Assembly: GCA_029449235.1 (NCBI GenBank)
Contig: JANATG010000009.1
Location: forward strand, 124,001-188,000
DNA from: Linnemannia schmuckeri
Lineage: Eukaryota; Mortierellomycota; Mortierellomycetes; Mortierellales; Mortierellaceae
Reading direction: 5' to 3'
DNA length: 64,000 bases
The notes beneath the pieces were generated by a model. It worked only from the letters and a program-made list of their open reading frames with translations. It was not told the origin of the DNA and did not search any database. The translations under genes and the position numbers were made by a program. This document shows, piece after piece, positions 22,916 through 35,600 of this stretch (position 1 is the stretch's first letter; each line of letters starts with the position of its first letter).

Positions 22916-23389
22916 TTAGAAGGGGCCAATGGGTCCACTAAAGACACCGGGTCCGCCGGATCCTCCAAAGCCAGGTCCACCGGGTCCACCAAAGCCAGGG
23001 CCTCCAAAGCCAGGGCCTCCAAAGCCAGGGCCGCCACCAAGAGGCAGGGGAGCATCAAAGGGGACTGGGGCAGGGACAGGGGCCGGAAAAGGAACGGGAG
23101 CAGGGACTGGGAAGGGTTGGGGGACGCTGAAGGGGCGAGGGACGCGGATGACCTTCAAGCGACGGCAGTCGTCGTCGCAGCAGTCATCATCGTCATCGTC
23201 CGAGTCGCAGTCATCGTCCGAGTCGTTGCAGCAATCGTCATCGTCACAGTCATCCCAGCGCTTGGTGAGACCGAGAGCGCGGTCGGTCGAGACGGAGGAC
23301 GAGTCGACGGGGGCGGCGTTGGCAGATTGGAAGACCATGACTGCCACAAGGGCGACGGTCAGGAAGAGGATGGTCTTGCGAGGGGCCAT
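22916..23389 (-). CDS. Small secreted Asp/Cys-rich, Pro- and Gly-Phe-repeat protein
   Basis: I do not recognise this protein. Single exon, 157 aa. Residues 1-25 form a clear signal peptide (basic start, hydrophobic core TILFLTVALVAVMVF, then SANA). A dibasic LTKR site at 41-44 suggests Kex2-type processing. The mature part would begin with an Asp-rich block (45-75) holding seven cysteines (48, 53, 54, 61, 70, 71, 75). A basic RRLK follows, then a Pro/Val/Phe repeat (about 83-113) and a Gly-Phe-Gly-Gly-Pro repeat (about 118-147). The acidic block could bind Ca2+ or other cations and the repeats suggest a structural or wall role; both are inference. The true ATG is at 23389, since an apparent five-residue extension starts at GTG. 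A TATA box lies 131-137 bp upstream. Confidence 0.8.
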   Translation of the reverse strand: MAPRKTILFLTVALVAVMVFQSANAAPVDSSSVSTDRALGLTKRWDDCDDDDCCNDSDDDCDSDDDDDDCCDDDCRRLKVIRVPRPFSVPQPFPVPAPVPFPAPVPAPVPFDAPLPLGGGPGFGGPGFGGPGFGGPGGPGFGGSGGPGVFSGPIGPF

Positions 23390-24102
23390 TTCAAAAGTCT
23401 TCACTGTATTTGTGGCTGTTGTTATTGTTAGAGTTAATTCTTGGGAGGGTGCTGCTGTTATGTATTGCTGTTGTAGTCGAGAAGAACTGGTGAGCCATTG
23501 AACGAGGGAGCAAGGCTTCTTTTATATTCGCTGACAGATCGATCGACTTGCAGTTGACAGAGGCATGGGTGCTTGCTGACGAATGTCCTTTCGCTGTTTG
23601 AATGGCCGTTTGATCAATACATCGGTAAGACTGATAGAGTGGTCTAACAGAGACGCGTTAACCACTCCTGACTGGGCTCTGATATCCAGGATGGAGATCG
23701 ATGGGCGCAGTTGTGCTGTCACGTTTTCATATCCTGGAAAGCAGCGCCATAGACTAGGTAGAGCGCGACTTCAAGTCGGTGATAGAGTGCATTACGTTGG
23801 TTTGTATATAGCACTCCTTACTCATGCACATGTTGATCCCTCTCACTGATTCCCTCTCTATTCCAAAAACGGAGAATAACAAAAAAAACTGCCCTGCTGG
23901 CACGAGACGCGGCAAGGCATCACAATTGTTTAATCCCTTTTTTAACAACCTATCCTAAAACCCTCAACCTCTCTTCCTCTTTTCCTTTCTTTTCCCTTTC
24001 CTTCTCACCACAAAATCCCGTCCCGCCAGCCCGTTCCCATCGCTCTTCGTCGCAACTTGTCAATATCAGGACTGATCCCAGCACAACAAAAGGAAACAAA
24101 AA
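23390..24102. other. Divergent spacer between secreted protein and Yippee-like genes
   Basis: Apart from the TATA box I see no gene. The 150 bp before the Yippee ATG are CT-rich and look like a fungal promoter/leader. Confidence 0.4.
23520..23526 (-). promoter_or_regulatory. TATA box of the secreted protein gene
   Basis: TATAAAA on the minus strand, about 131 bp before the ATG at 23389. It is a near-consensus box in a plausible position. Confidence 0.6.
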
Positions 24103-24762
24103 ATGCTAGCAAACAGCAGCAGTAAACAGGGCGCGGACAAGGATGACGAGACCCCACCACCGCCTCATCAGGTCTATCTCAATGGTGATCAAATCTACAC
24201 CTGCTCAGGATGCCACACCCACCTTGCAAAAAACGACGACATCATCTCCAAAGTAATAACATGTCTTCACCCATCACTTGCTTCGCAATGATCCCACTAT
24301 ATCAGTTTATCACTTTCCAACTTACTCTACAACGGCGTTAATCGTTTGTCCTTCTGCTACGCTCACTCATCTGTTTGGTGGAATAATAGGGCTTCCAAGG
24401 CCGACATGGAAGGGCGTATTTGTTCAAGGCGGTGCACAACATCAGTCTGGGCCCTAAGGAGGATAGAGTACTGATGACTGGGTTGCACTCTGTGGCCGAT
24501 ATCAACTGTATCGTCTGTCAAAGCGTCGTCGGGTGGATCTATGTAAGTTCCTTCTCTCTCCCTCCCTTATGCTTATTAGCCCATCAAAATGTGATTCCCC
24601 CCTTGTGCCGTCGCATCCACCTATACTCACGAACCAAATTTTTTTCTTTGTTTCTGCATGTAGATATACGCATTTGAGGACTCACAAAAGTACAAGGAAG
24701 GAAAATACATTGTGGAAAAGGCTAAGATTTCGAAGGAGAACTTTTGGGTGCAACGTATGTAA
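24103..24762 (+). CDS. Yippee-like zinc-binding protein
   Basis: Member of the Yippee (YPEL) family, a conserved zinc-binding fold of the Yippee/Mis18/cereblon group with roles in cell-cycle and stress that are poorly defined in fungi. Exons 24103-24252, 24390-24542 and 24664-24762 give 402 nt, 133 aa. Two zinc CxxC pairs are present: CSGC in exon 1 and CIVC in exon 2. Family blocks are FQGRHGRAYLF, LMTGLHSVADI and FEDSQKYKEGKYIVEKAKI, then KENFW where animal proteins end in DNGWD. The terminal ATG-TAA overlaps a perfect GTATGT donor at 24755. A matching CAG acceptor about 50 bp later would replace the last two residues with about 29 others ending at a TGA near 24888, so the exact C-terminus is uncertain. 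Confidence 0.88.
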
Positions 24763-25439
24763 ATAAAAAAAGGGCGACCTTCGCTTAACCTCTCTCTTGC
24801 CAGACTCACATCATTTTCGTTGTATTTTCGGGCGTTTCGAAAGAAAAGATGTTAATGACAATCGTAAAATTCACTCACATGTGCAGTGAAAGCGTAACGG
24901 GAACAGGGTGACTTCTGGGAGACATAGCAAAAACGGTGGGAGAGGGGGAGGGAGAAATAGATGTGAAACACTTTTTTTTTCCCCAAGTGACCGGGGAGGG
25001 GGGTGGAGCAACAAAGAGATGAAGGTATAAAGAAGGAAAGTAGGAGAAGGGAAGAACAGTTGCTACATACTTTCACACACACGTCCCCTCATTCGTTGAA
25101 ACCAAGGCACCATTGCATCATCGCTGCCGAACAGCCTGTTCATTAAAAGTTGAACGCTCATGAGTGATAGAAACTACGCTCGTAAAGATGGGGAGGTAAA
25201 CGGCTCATGCTGGTCGATGCATCCGGGTAGATAGTGTGTATATATGTAGGGGGTTGTAACTCCGGTATGAAAAGCTAGGGGAAAGGAGACATATCGCTCA
25301 ACTGCAATCGGGTCGCGTAGCACGGTTACATGATTGAAGTGCCTTGTTTGCTTGGGTATGAAAGGAGGTCATGAGCTACACGACGGTCATCGAAAAGAGA
25401 AAAAGGGAAGAAGAGTGAGTAAATCAATAACGTCCTTCA
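24763..25439. other. Convergent spacer between Yippee-like gene and aquaporin relic
   Basis: No gene supported beyond the possible extra Yippee exon (about 24805-24890). The remainder is mixed GA-rich sequence with no recognised RNA or repeat. Confidence 0.35.
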
Positions 25440-26626
25440 TCGAAATAGATCCGCTTCCTATCGTTCCAATACACAACAGAAAAACTTACTGAAAACATCA
25501 CCAAAGACTCCAAAAAAGGGTGCAACAACCGGCACCCATAAATAAAACCTCTGCCTTGAGAACGCCTCCATCCTCCACCCAGCAACCGCAACAAACACCC
25601 TCGGGCCCATATCCCTAGCAGGGCTCAACGCAAACCTCGTTTGCTGCCCTAATCCCAACCCAATTGTCGTCAGTTCATTCCCACAACTACCAGTTGGAAC
25701 CTCGGATCTGCGGGCGTAATTCCTCGACCCTCGGAAGTGGCCAAGATGACGAACACGAGGAGGGCAGTGCTCAGGAACTCTGCAAAGAGGCCGACGATGA
25801 GGGAGGTGGTGGGGGTTTGAAGTCCTGGGATGAAGATCCCAATGGTGAGGGAGGGGTCTTGGTGAGAACGGATGGCGGGTTCGTTGAGGGTGTAGATAAT
25901 GAGGACGCGGACGAATGCACCAGAGGTTTGTGCGGCCCAGTAGAGTGGCACGTCGAGGTAGCTAAAACCGCGGAAGACGGACATTGCCAGTGTCACTGTG
26001 GGGCTCAGGTGCGCTTCCTAGATTTGCTAAAAATCATGGAGTAGAGTAGAGAGTTGAGAAAGTGAAATTACGCTTTGAATCAAGGAGCAGGAGGAAGATA
26101 GGATACGAAGCATGTATGTGGTTAATGTATGCAGAGTAGAGTTGTTTTGCCTCCTTTTCATCTGTGTACTGAGAAGGGGAGACAGAAAATAAACTTCCCA
26201 AGATGGCCAGGGTTAAAGCCATGCCCCAGACGACCGACATAGTCGTCCAAGAGCTGTTAGTAGCCAGCGTTAACTGAGCAATGGCTCCGAATCCAAACAT
26301 CACCAGGATTGCGGTTCCTACACACTCTGCCGCCGCCTTTCGAAGCTGCACTCATAAAAAAAACAACGTCGATCGCAAAGGAAAAAAATATGGTTATTTG
26401 TGGTTAAGGCTAGAAGTGAAAAATTAGGCATTGTGCTACGGTGCAAGGTAGTCTTGTCAGCAGACAGAAGTTAATTTTGGTGACTTACTTTGTGACGAAT
26501 AGGTGCTCACTTGCAGCTGGGAGTGTTGCTGTTGAAAGAGGAAGGTTCCTCGCGAGTGTCGACGGAGCCAAGTTGACCGCCGGATTCCATCAAGGCTTCG
26601 GCAAGCTTGTTGTGACTCTCAGCCAT
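25440..26626 (-). pseudogene. Aquaglyceroporin-like gene, apparently broken
   Basis: Channel for water/glycerol by homology. Read in reverse, a putative first exon (ATG at 26626) is followed by LRKAAAECVGTAILVMFGFG, WGMALTLAILG, AHLSPTVTLAMSVFRG, LSTALLVFVILATSE and FALSPARDMGPR, in normal MIP order. Three breaks are seen. First, the exon 1 frame that fits the next exon hits TGA just before a strong GTAAGT donor (near 26470-26515). Second, no donor in correct phase joins LAILG to AHLSP. Third, a 1-base deletion at about 25662-25670 separates VVVGMN from TIGLGLG. Both NPA pore boxes are altered, to S-P-T and S-P-A. A GTAAGT at about 25489 and further AG sites suggest the old structure. Unusual introns or sequence error could mimic some breaks, but three together favour decay. 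Confidence 0.72.
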
Positions 26627-29625
26627 TGCGCAGGGTGGGTGTATGTGATTGATATTTGGTAGTAAGTCAAGGTAGAATGAGTGCGAGAGGGAGAGGGAGA
26701 AGGACTTAGTGAGACGAAGATGGATAAGAAAGAGGACGAAGGAAATGAAAATGAAGAAGGATCCAAAGAATAAGAGCAACAAGAAATGAAAAGGATCTTT
26801 GGTTTGTAGGAAATAAAACTTTCTTGTAAGACTCGAAAAGAAAAGTAGCAAATGGGATGAGGAGGGGGTGTATCTGCAGCTGACATAAAAAACAGGCAGC
26901 CCTTTTGGTTTCTTATTTATTGTTGTTATGGTTGGACTGTATGTTGGTTTGTTAGTTTGCCAGGCGATCTACTGATTTGTGACCGGTTCATTCATCAACA
27001 CGTCCAGGGTGCCTCGCCTCAGCCCAACGCGTACTGATTCTAGGCAGGTCGCGTCCGTCCTGAAGATCACTACTCTATTCTCTACTCATTCCTCCCTCTT
27101 TAGACTTACCTTGGGGCGTGGCATCCTTTCCGCATAGACTTGCATTCAGACGCAGTCCTCGGAAATATGATGATGCTGATGATGGACCCGGGATAAATTA
27201 GCGCCGCATTTTTTTCTGTCCTGTACTGCTTCGACCGAGTGGAAGGGCGCACTTTTAACCTGTATGATCCCTCCCCATATGCCATCTGTTTTATTTTACT
27301 GTATCTTGTAACACCCCGTGAAAAATTAAAATTAGTCGTCCCTCTCCGCTGTTGACCCACACTCACCCTTGAGAATCTTCTGCTCTATTTGAATAAAGAG
27401 GAGGAGAACAAACGGCTCAAGGATGCAACCTTCTTTGAGATTATTTTCTTCCTCCTTCCCCCTTGGTTCATATAGAAAATCGCGTATGTGAATGGTACAT
27501 GTTTTTCTATTATTTGACTGCTAATGCATTGTTTTTCGTATATCTGCTCTCGGGTTTACAAGTACAGAACGAGTGCCATAGAAATAGAGAGCAAGAGGGT
27601 AATGGCCAGTCATAGAATTAACTTTTAGAAGTAAGAAAGGGGGAGCGACGAAGGAAAGGGCTAGACGCTGAGAGTCCATGAAGGTGATACTTGATAGAGA
27701 GGGGGGTGAAAGTTAAAGCCATGGCACAGCCAAGAGAATTAACAAGGTACAGACAAAACATAAGCAAGACAGAGAGACGGAGCTGGCATCGAAAGAGGGA
27801 AGGCAGGAGGGAGAGGAGCGAGACAGATCGCAACTACAAACACCCCCGTGTCCCTTTCTGGTTCTAAAGCCTGGACTCTTGTCTTTTTACGACTTTCTCT
27901 GTTCTGGATCCGTGGTTGGCTTTCTTCCTTTGCGCTCTTACTTTGATTGCCTGTGAGAGGAATATGTTGCCACCAAGGAGAGGAAGAGAAAGTCACAGAC
28001 TGACTTGACTTGCGCTTCTTTTTTTCTTTTCTCGTGGGAGCGAAGGGAAAGGAGACGGGATGTGGTGTATTTTAGGTTGACACACAGACACAGTCTGATA
28101 CTTCGATGATCACTTCATTCAGACAGAGAAGGGGAACATGCATAAACATTATTTTTTGTGGATTTAAACACATCAGTGGGAAGGAGGGCGACCAAAGGGT
28201 AAAGAAAGTGGGAATATTTCCCTTTAAGAGCCATTGAAGGTCAAAGAAACCCTTACTTATCTGATCAGAGCGCTGATTAAATGAAAGACAGCTATAAATG
28301 CAAGACTGAGGTTTTCCATTCGGAATCAGGTAGTGCATCTCATTCACCTTCGTCTGCTCTTGTTCTTCACTCTTTCCCTCCAGCAACAACTTTCTTTAAT
28401 TTTTTCCGTTTGAGTGTTGATTCCACGTTGCACCAGATAGAACAAACAAACCTCACATTTATTCGTTGTCACACCACCTGCCAGGACCACCACTACCTTT
28501 TCAATTATGTCGTTTAGAATTGCACTGTTCTAGTGTCAACTATTTCGCCGATCTGCAGGAAGCACAGAAAGAACATAGTTTTGCTGATCTATGTCACGAG
28601 AGTCAACAAACCGGGCAATTGAACAATTGGCGCGCACTTGATGGAGGTAAACAGCAAGTAAGAGAGCGAAGAGTAGGAACGAAAGAGTGCTTGAGTAAGA
28701 GAGGAGAAGAAGAGGGTGAGTGAATGCGAAAGAAAGAGATGTGGATAGCCGAATGCTGATCTAAACTTGACGTATTTGTTTGTTTGTGGACGTGGACATG
28801 GTGTTTTTCCATAGATCCCCTCTTCATGACCTAACAAACGCCCTCTTTACCAGAGATGGACAAACACAATACAGTAATAAGGGAACAACCCATTGCCCAC
28901 ACTCAACCAACAGCCAACAACCAAGAGACAACCCCGCAATTTGCATTAGTGTGTAAAGTCGTAAAGGACAAGCTCAAAACCATCCCCTTGTGTTCGTTCT
29001 GCATCGTTTTGTGTCTATGCATTTTTACCAGGTGGATTTGCTCTGTAAACACCTTTTTTTTTTTTTTTTTTTTGGCTGGCTGGCTTGCCTCAGTTCCTTT
29101 TTTGTTTCCTTTTACATTTCTCTTCACTCATACTTCCCAGTCACCACGTTTTTTATCTTTCCTTCCCTCTACTGTCTCAACAATCACGCTAGAGCAACTG
29201 AATGCTTGCAAAAACGACCGACAACACAAAATAATAGTTCTTCTGTCTCATTCCTGTCTTCACTCGCTCTCGTTCGTTGCCTCATGCCTTAATATCCACT
29301 CTAACGGTTACCCATTTTCTCACCCTTCTCTCTCATCCTTCTTTCTCTTCCTTCTCTCTCTTCCTTCTCTCTCTTCCTTCTCTATCATCCTTCTCTCTCT
29401 TCCTTCTCTCTCATCCCTCTCTCTCATCCCTCCCTCTTTCATTTCCTTGCCCCTTTCCTTACTCTCCTTTCTCTTGCTTCCCACTTGAGACTCCTTAGCT
29501 GAGTTTGATTTGGCAATTTGTCGTGCGAATATCCCCACTCTATCTTATCTGCCTATCTAATAATCTTTGACCGTTGGGCAAAGCAACAACAAACAACAAA
29601 AATCACATCGACATTTTCACAGCGA
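26627..29625. other. Gene-poor 3-kb spacer before the Rho GEF
   Basis: I find no supported gene or RNA. It contains a T-run (29054-29073), a CT-rich minisatellite (29325-29425) and a long CT-rich, G-poor stretch running into the GEF start, likely its promoter/leader. Open frames of 70-210 codons here are low-complexity or lack ATG. Confidence 0.45.
29325..29425. repeat. CT-rich minisatellite
   Basis: About eight imperfect copies of a 12-13 bp unit (tctcttccttct and variants) about 200 bp upstream of the GEF start. Confidence 0.75.
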
Positions 29626-32600
29626 ATGTTCAACCTACACCGCTCACCCGACACCCTCCTCTCTCCATGCTCATGGAAATCCACCACCAACCCAATAGGA
29701 CACCACACTCACTACAAGACCACTACACCTTCCTCTCATCACTCAACAGGCGTGATGACCGCCCCAGCATCCGCCCCTTCTTTCTCATACCTCCACGGTG
29801 CTTCATTATCATTACCACTCCCAACAACTTGTAGAAGGATCGGATCGGGACCTCTCTCTGCTATTACAACTACTCCAGCACCTTTCTCGCCTTCTCTCAG
29901 ACGGAGAGCGAGTTATACACGACGATCCCAAAAGGCAATGCACAGGGCTGCTGTCCGACGCATCATCACAGTATCGAACCAACAGCAACAACAACAGCAG
30001 AGGCAACAACAGACCTTGGCATGTCGATCCTCGTCAGCACCCCAGCTCTCTCTGCGCGTCTCTAACTTGTCTCGGCTGGGAGTGGTGACACAGGTCGTGC
30101 TCAAGGATCACTCTTGCTTGAGCAGCGGTCGTCCGTTCGACAATAACAACGGACAACAGCAACAGAAGCAACAGCAACAGAAGCAACAGCATGTCCAGAG
30201 TCCTTTTTCGTCTCCCTTCGCCACTCCAATGACAATCCCAACGACAACAAAAAGAACAAAGCAACCAATACCTCCGTCAATCACGACTCGAAGGGTTATC
30301 TCTGCCTCCTGCTCTTGCCCAGCGACGACGACGGCAACGATGACTCCAACCTCCAATTCAACGGCCTACTATTCAATATTGTCCTCGCCCCCCCTGCATA
30401 CAGCAAATAGCAATAATAACAACTACACCAACACCAGCATCCATTTCTCAACCTCCCTTCCTTCCTCCTTCCCTTTTCCTTCTTCAACCTCACCATCGTT
30501 GCCGTCCTGTCCTAATAACAACTGCATCAACAACAACAATAGCACCGTTGCCCCTTTTCAACCACACACGGACCCTTTATCTTCATTCAACGATGACTCC
30601 TCTCTCTTTCATCGTCCACCTCCCTCCTCCACAAGGCGTTCAGGTTCCACAACACTCGGTCGTCAACATGCCTCTTATCGACATAATAAGCTGCGCATAC
30701 ATCAGCAACAGCAGCACAGCGGTCCAATTTCTGCACCTGTAACAACAGAAACGCCTTGGCGTGCCTTGCACACCACCCCTCTATCGTTGGACCAGGAAGA
30801 AGACAAGGCAGCAATTGGTACTCGACGGCACTCAACAGGAGAGAGCGTATGGAAAAAGACTGTGCAACCTGCCGGCGAAACTCTCCTTGGACGGCTACGG
30901 TCTGGATCCACAGTGACAACTTCAACAATAGCAACAACGATGGCACCAAGAGAACCGATCTTCAAGTCCCAGAAGCCTCCCTCACGGTTCTCAGAAACAT
31001 CCAATGCTCGCTCCCTCTCTGTCACGACTCACGTCCCACAACGCCACCAGCAATCCCATGTCCCTAAACCGACGCCTCGATTATTCGTGGATCACAATCT
31101 CACCAATCGACTCTATCCTCAGAAGATCGAGTGCAGCGCTAGCATCCGGGATGGCGACGACGATAATGCGTCAGAGTGCTTCTACAGTGCGGCTGATGGT
31201 AATAACAAGGAGTGGATCCAGGATGTCGATGTCTATAGCCATCAATCGCGCTGGTCTCCTTTCGGTAGGTCTACATCCACTTTCCTCTCTCTCACTCCTC
31301 CCTCGATTTTTTTCGTAATGCCGTTTTTGAGTTTGCAGTACACCGACTTTGTCCCTCCTTGCCTTGCTCCCCCCTTCTTATACACTTATCCTTTCTCTCA
31401 CCCTTTTTTGGGTACAAACTATTAAAATCTATAGGAGTGACACAAAATACCAACAAAGCGAAAATGGACTTTACATGGCCACAACACACGATCCAGGCAC
31501 CATGTTCACGATCCCGTCCTCAGGGGGGGTCTCGTCGACACAGAATTGGGGATGACACTGCTGTTCAAACACGGCCAAGTACCCGCCCCTTGCAGCCTGA
31601 ACAACAACAACACCAGCAGCAGGAACAGCAGAATTCCTATGAGACACACCAACCAATACCTTCACAGACACAACCGGATATTCCTCGCCAAAGAAGACAA
31701 CTCAGCGTGCGATACATGCGCTACCTTTCGACTAAGCCTCTCCCTGTTCTTTCCCGCCCCACTTCCACATCCAAAAGTCGGAAACGCTCAACTGGTCCTG
31801 CTATAGCCACAACAACTTCTCGATATTTCGGATCTAATCTGCAGCTCAACAAACCCCTCCCTCCAATCCCCAACGTTGCCAATCCCTGCATCGGCGGGTT
31901 CCCTCTCAGTGAGGAATGTCTTGATAGTTTGATTGCACCACAGGATGGCTATCATGAGGCGATATCGAATAGGGAGGGCATCGAGGCTGCGAGTTCATCT
32001 TCGTCGCGCCGAGGGAGCAAACAAGAAATGCAGGCGTCATTGTTGCAGCAGAGTGGCAGGTCCAAGAAGGCGATTGATTCAACCATGGTTGGGGCAGCAG
32101 ATATGGCGGTGGCGAGAGGAGGAAGGAAGCAGGATCTGTGTTGTGATGGCGCTCCTTGGGTTGATGGATCGGAGAGAAAAGTCGAACTGATTCAGACTAA
32201 CACCTTGGGCAAACCATCGGCCATACCCAAGGATGAGTTGTTTGTGCCCTCCAAGGGGGATGCATTGGGGAAGGACAAGAGCAACAGCAAGGACGAGGTC
32301 AATGGTCAAGGTGAAAAGTCGACTCCTCCTGCTGCAGACGACAGCGGGCGTTCTTTTTCAATACCAACAACATTGAAAACAAAGGATTTAACTTTTGCTT
32401 CAACTTCCAACAACAAAAACAACACGTCCCCAACGTCCATCGCCACATTGTCTCTCAAACGCCTCGAGTCCTTTCGATTCCCCCTGCGAAAGAGCCCTAT
32501 CGAGAAGTACCCAATGGCAAGACCTCGAATCCACCAGTGCCATCATCACAGTCATCACCACAGCCTGCCTTACAACACCGCCACTGCCACCCACGCTCAT

Positions 32601-35600
32601 CGCCTGAGCAAGGCCGCCTTTGATGCTCACCATCAGCACCTCACCGCCTCGGATCTTGTCCATCAAGGTCTTGGTCCCATCCCTCACTCCAACACCACAT
32701 TGAGCGCTCTTTCTACAACTGCACCTGCAGCCTCAACGCCAACTCTTCATAGCGAGGCCGAACCAGGACAAAGCTCTCTAGATGCCAATGGCACTTCGTT
32801 TTCGACCACAACATCACATGAAGGCAAAGAGTCGGAGCCTGGTGGAAGCAGCCGACAACATGATACCGGATGGGTTTCAGAGAGGTACCGCCGACAAATA
32901 GGTCAACAGCGTCTTTCAAGACGAAGCGATAGCTGTAGCAGCATCTCTTACCACCGCCCCTCCCTCAGCTTCGATTCCTCCAAAAAAGCTCTCTTGAGTC
33001 TTCAAGCCCGCCGCGTCAACAAGCCTGATGCCAAGGTTCACCTCCTGCCCGAGATCCTGACCACTGCCACTGGCTCTATCGCTTCTACTCACGGACCAGC
33101 AGTTCGAGTCATCCCTCAAGGAAGTGCCGGGGCTCAGTTGGAGGGTAATGAAAACGACGGGCTTCTCTCGGGATTGGAGACCCCTGTAGCTACAGCGGAC
33201 TTGTTGAATACTGTTCTTAGGACCGCGACACTACCCACGTTGTTTTGTGGGACCCCAGTGTTGGCCCCGACTACTGTTTCCAAGATCGTTGCCACTGCCG
33301 GTATGGCATCTGCGGCCGTCGATTTTCCTCAAGACAACACGGACTATCAGCTCCGCGTCTCGGAGAAGGACCGCGTCGTTGTTGACAGTATCTTAATTGA
33401 GCTGACTGCTACCGAGACCTTTCCGTCGGAGACCAAGACCATTGACGGCGACGATATGGTTGCAGATAGAGACATCTCTCAGACAGACGTTTCCGTTCAT
33501 GGAGACGATGCTAAAGGCGAACAAGGAAATAACTCGACAACAGCAACGGTGGCAGTAGTGGTTCATGAGTCGACACCACCTTTGTCAGAAACCAACTTGT
33601 CAACAGCCTTGACAGCCTTCAAGATGGAATCAAGACCGGCGGTCGACGCGGGTGAGATCAAGCGGTTTGTCAAACGCTCGCATGCCCTGCAGGAACTCGA
33701 GGTGACCGAACAAAGTTACGTCAACGACCTCGACATCCTCGTCCATGTAAGTTTTCCATTTTCTCCTTTTTTTGGTTTTATGCTCTGTACTCCTGTCTTT
33801 TCGTCTTGTGTCCAATGCGACAATTAAGCTCTTTTTTTGGATTTCTTTGCGTTTTGACTGATTTAGGTTCACTTGCGGATTTTGGAGACAAAGTCCTGGT
33901 TCCCTCAGAACGTGCATACAAGTATGCGTCGATGTGTCATTAGACTCTTGGCACTCCACCGCGACTTCCTCTCGCAGATCCAAGCCTGCAAGCCCAGCGA
34001 GACTGACCACGAGAAGCGCGCGCCGCTCATGGTCTATAGCGCCCTTGAGGTTGCTTTCCGGGCTTTGGTAAACAACAAAGCAGCCACACACATGCCACGC
34101 TAGTTTGACGCGTTTTTTTTCATTTGCGAATTTTTTCGAACGGCATCGTAAAACTCACCAACAATTCCTATACGAAATTGCCAACTATGCTGCAATAGAG
34201 CCGGGACCATCAACTCTACAGTCAGTTCTGCGAGCTGCGGATGAGAACGGTAAACGAAATCAACAGAACCGTCGGACAGTCAATCATCGCCGGCATGCAG
34301 AAGGAGAGCAAGGAGCTGATGGCACAGCAAGGACGACCTAAATCCAGGTCTGACCTCAAAGACCACCTCATCAAACCCATCCAGCGGATCTGTCGTTATC
34401 CTCTCTTGCTCAAAGAAATTTTGCGACTTACCAGCTCTGACGATCCCGAGTACGAGTTCATCGACCGGGCGCATAAGTGTATGAAGGCGCTGGCGCAGCA
34501 GATGGATGAAACTCAACGGACTACTGAGCGCAAGCTGTTGACGGAGCAGTTTCTGAAAAAGTTACCCGAGACCAACTTCCCACGAAAGTTCGGTATAGGA
34601 GCACCAATTCACTCTGCGAGCTCCCCATCACATAACAGCAACGCCGATAGCCATTACCAGCAAAATCATCATCGCCAAGTAAGCGGCGGCGCTATCCATG
34701 CTCTTTCTTCAACCGCAAATGGACCATCGGAGGAACTGTTCGAGGGTGGACTCTTTGGAGAAGGCATTTTGCCAAGATCGCTTTCCAAGACCTATGTGGG
34801 TACTCTGGGATCGATTGTCCTTGCGGGTGCGCTGGAGTATGTGATCATGCCGGATATGCCGATCCGTTTGCGATACTATGGATGTTTCTTGTTCGAGTCT
34901 ATGCTGATTGTTGTTAAGGCCAAGAAGACGAGCCTCTATGAGCCTCGTCAGTGGCTCCCATTGCGACTGTGTGAACTCTATGAGACAACACGTCTGGATG
35001 GTAAGTGCATGGATTTGTAATTGTAACGAGTCGCAATGTATAGACAAGCAGCTTATTGTTTTTTGTTTATTTCCTGATGTTTGTGTTCACATTCTTTTCA
35101 CCGTCCATCGATGAAATAGGATATACTCGGTATGGATGGAGGATCATGTACGACCAGTTCAGGATCGACTTTGGAGCCAGCTGCGAGGCAGAACGCCAAG
35201 CATGGATGACCGCCCTCCAAACCCACATCCAGGCTGCCAAACTGGCCCACGCAAGGCTCCCACGAAACACCGCTGCTCTTGAGACTGTCGTCTCGTCCTT
35301 GCCCTGGAACATGGCTCGACCTTCCACATTTCCATCTTCAGGTTCTTTGGGATCCTTGGTTGTATCTGGACCTTCGCGACAGGCCCAAGCCTATCAGCAA
35401 CCTCCTTCGCCGACCCCTTCGCCTTGGTCGACTTGCTCCTCGGCCATCCCTTCGCCTCTGATGCCTCCGCCTCCCATGGCGACTTCATCAACCCCAAGTA
35501 CGATGATGATGGCCATGTCGTTCATGACCAACTCTGAGGAGCCTGAAAAGTGGAACGATCGTGGAACTCCGGGAGTCTCGCTTGATGCTTATGCGCAGTA

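Noticed and set aside
23640..23720. tRNA-like string on minus (agtggttaacgcgtctctgttag)
   Set aside because: It resembles a D-arm, but no acceptor stem, anticodon stem or GTTCGANTC box can be built around it.
29074..29520. 210-codon frame upstream of the Rho GEF
   Set aside because: It translates to Phe/Ser/Leu repeats from a CT-rich minisatellite and promoter tract.
34069..34198. Possible extra exon (FFERHRKTHQQFLYEIANYAA frame) in the Rho GEF DH domain
   Set aside because: Including it breaks phase or meets stops. A single 131-bp intron joins LEVAFRAL to SRDHQLYSQF with normal DH spacing.
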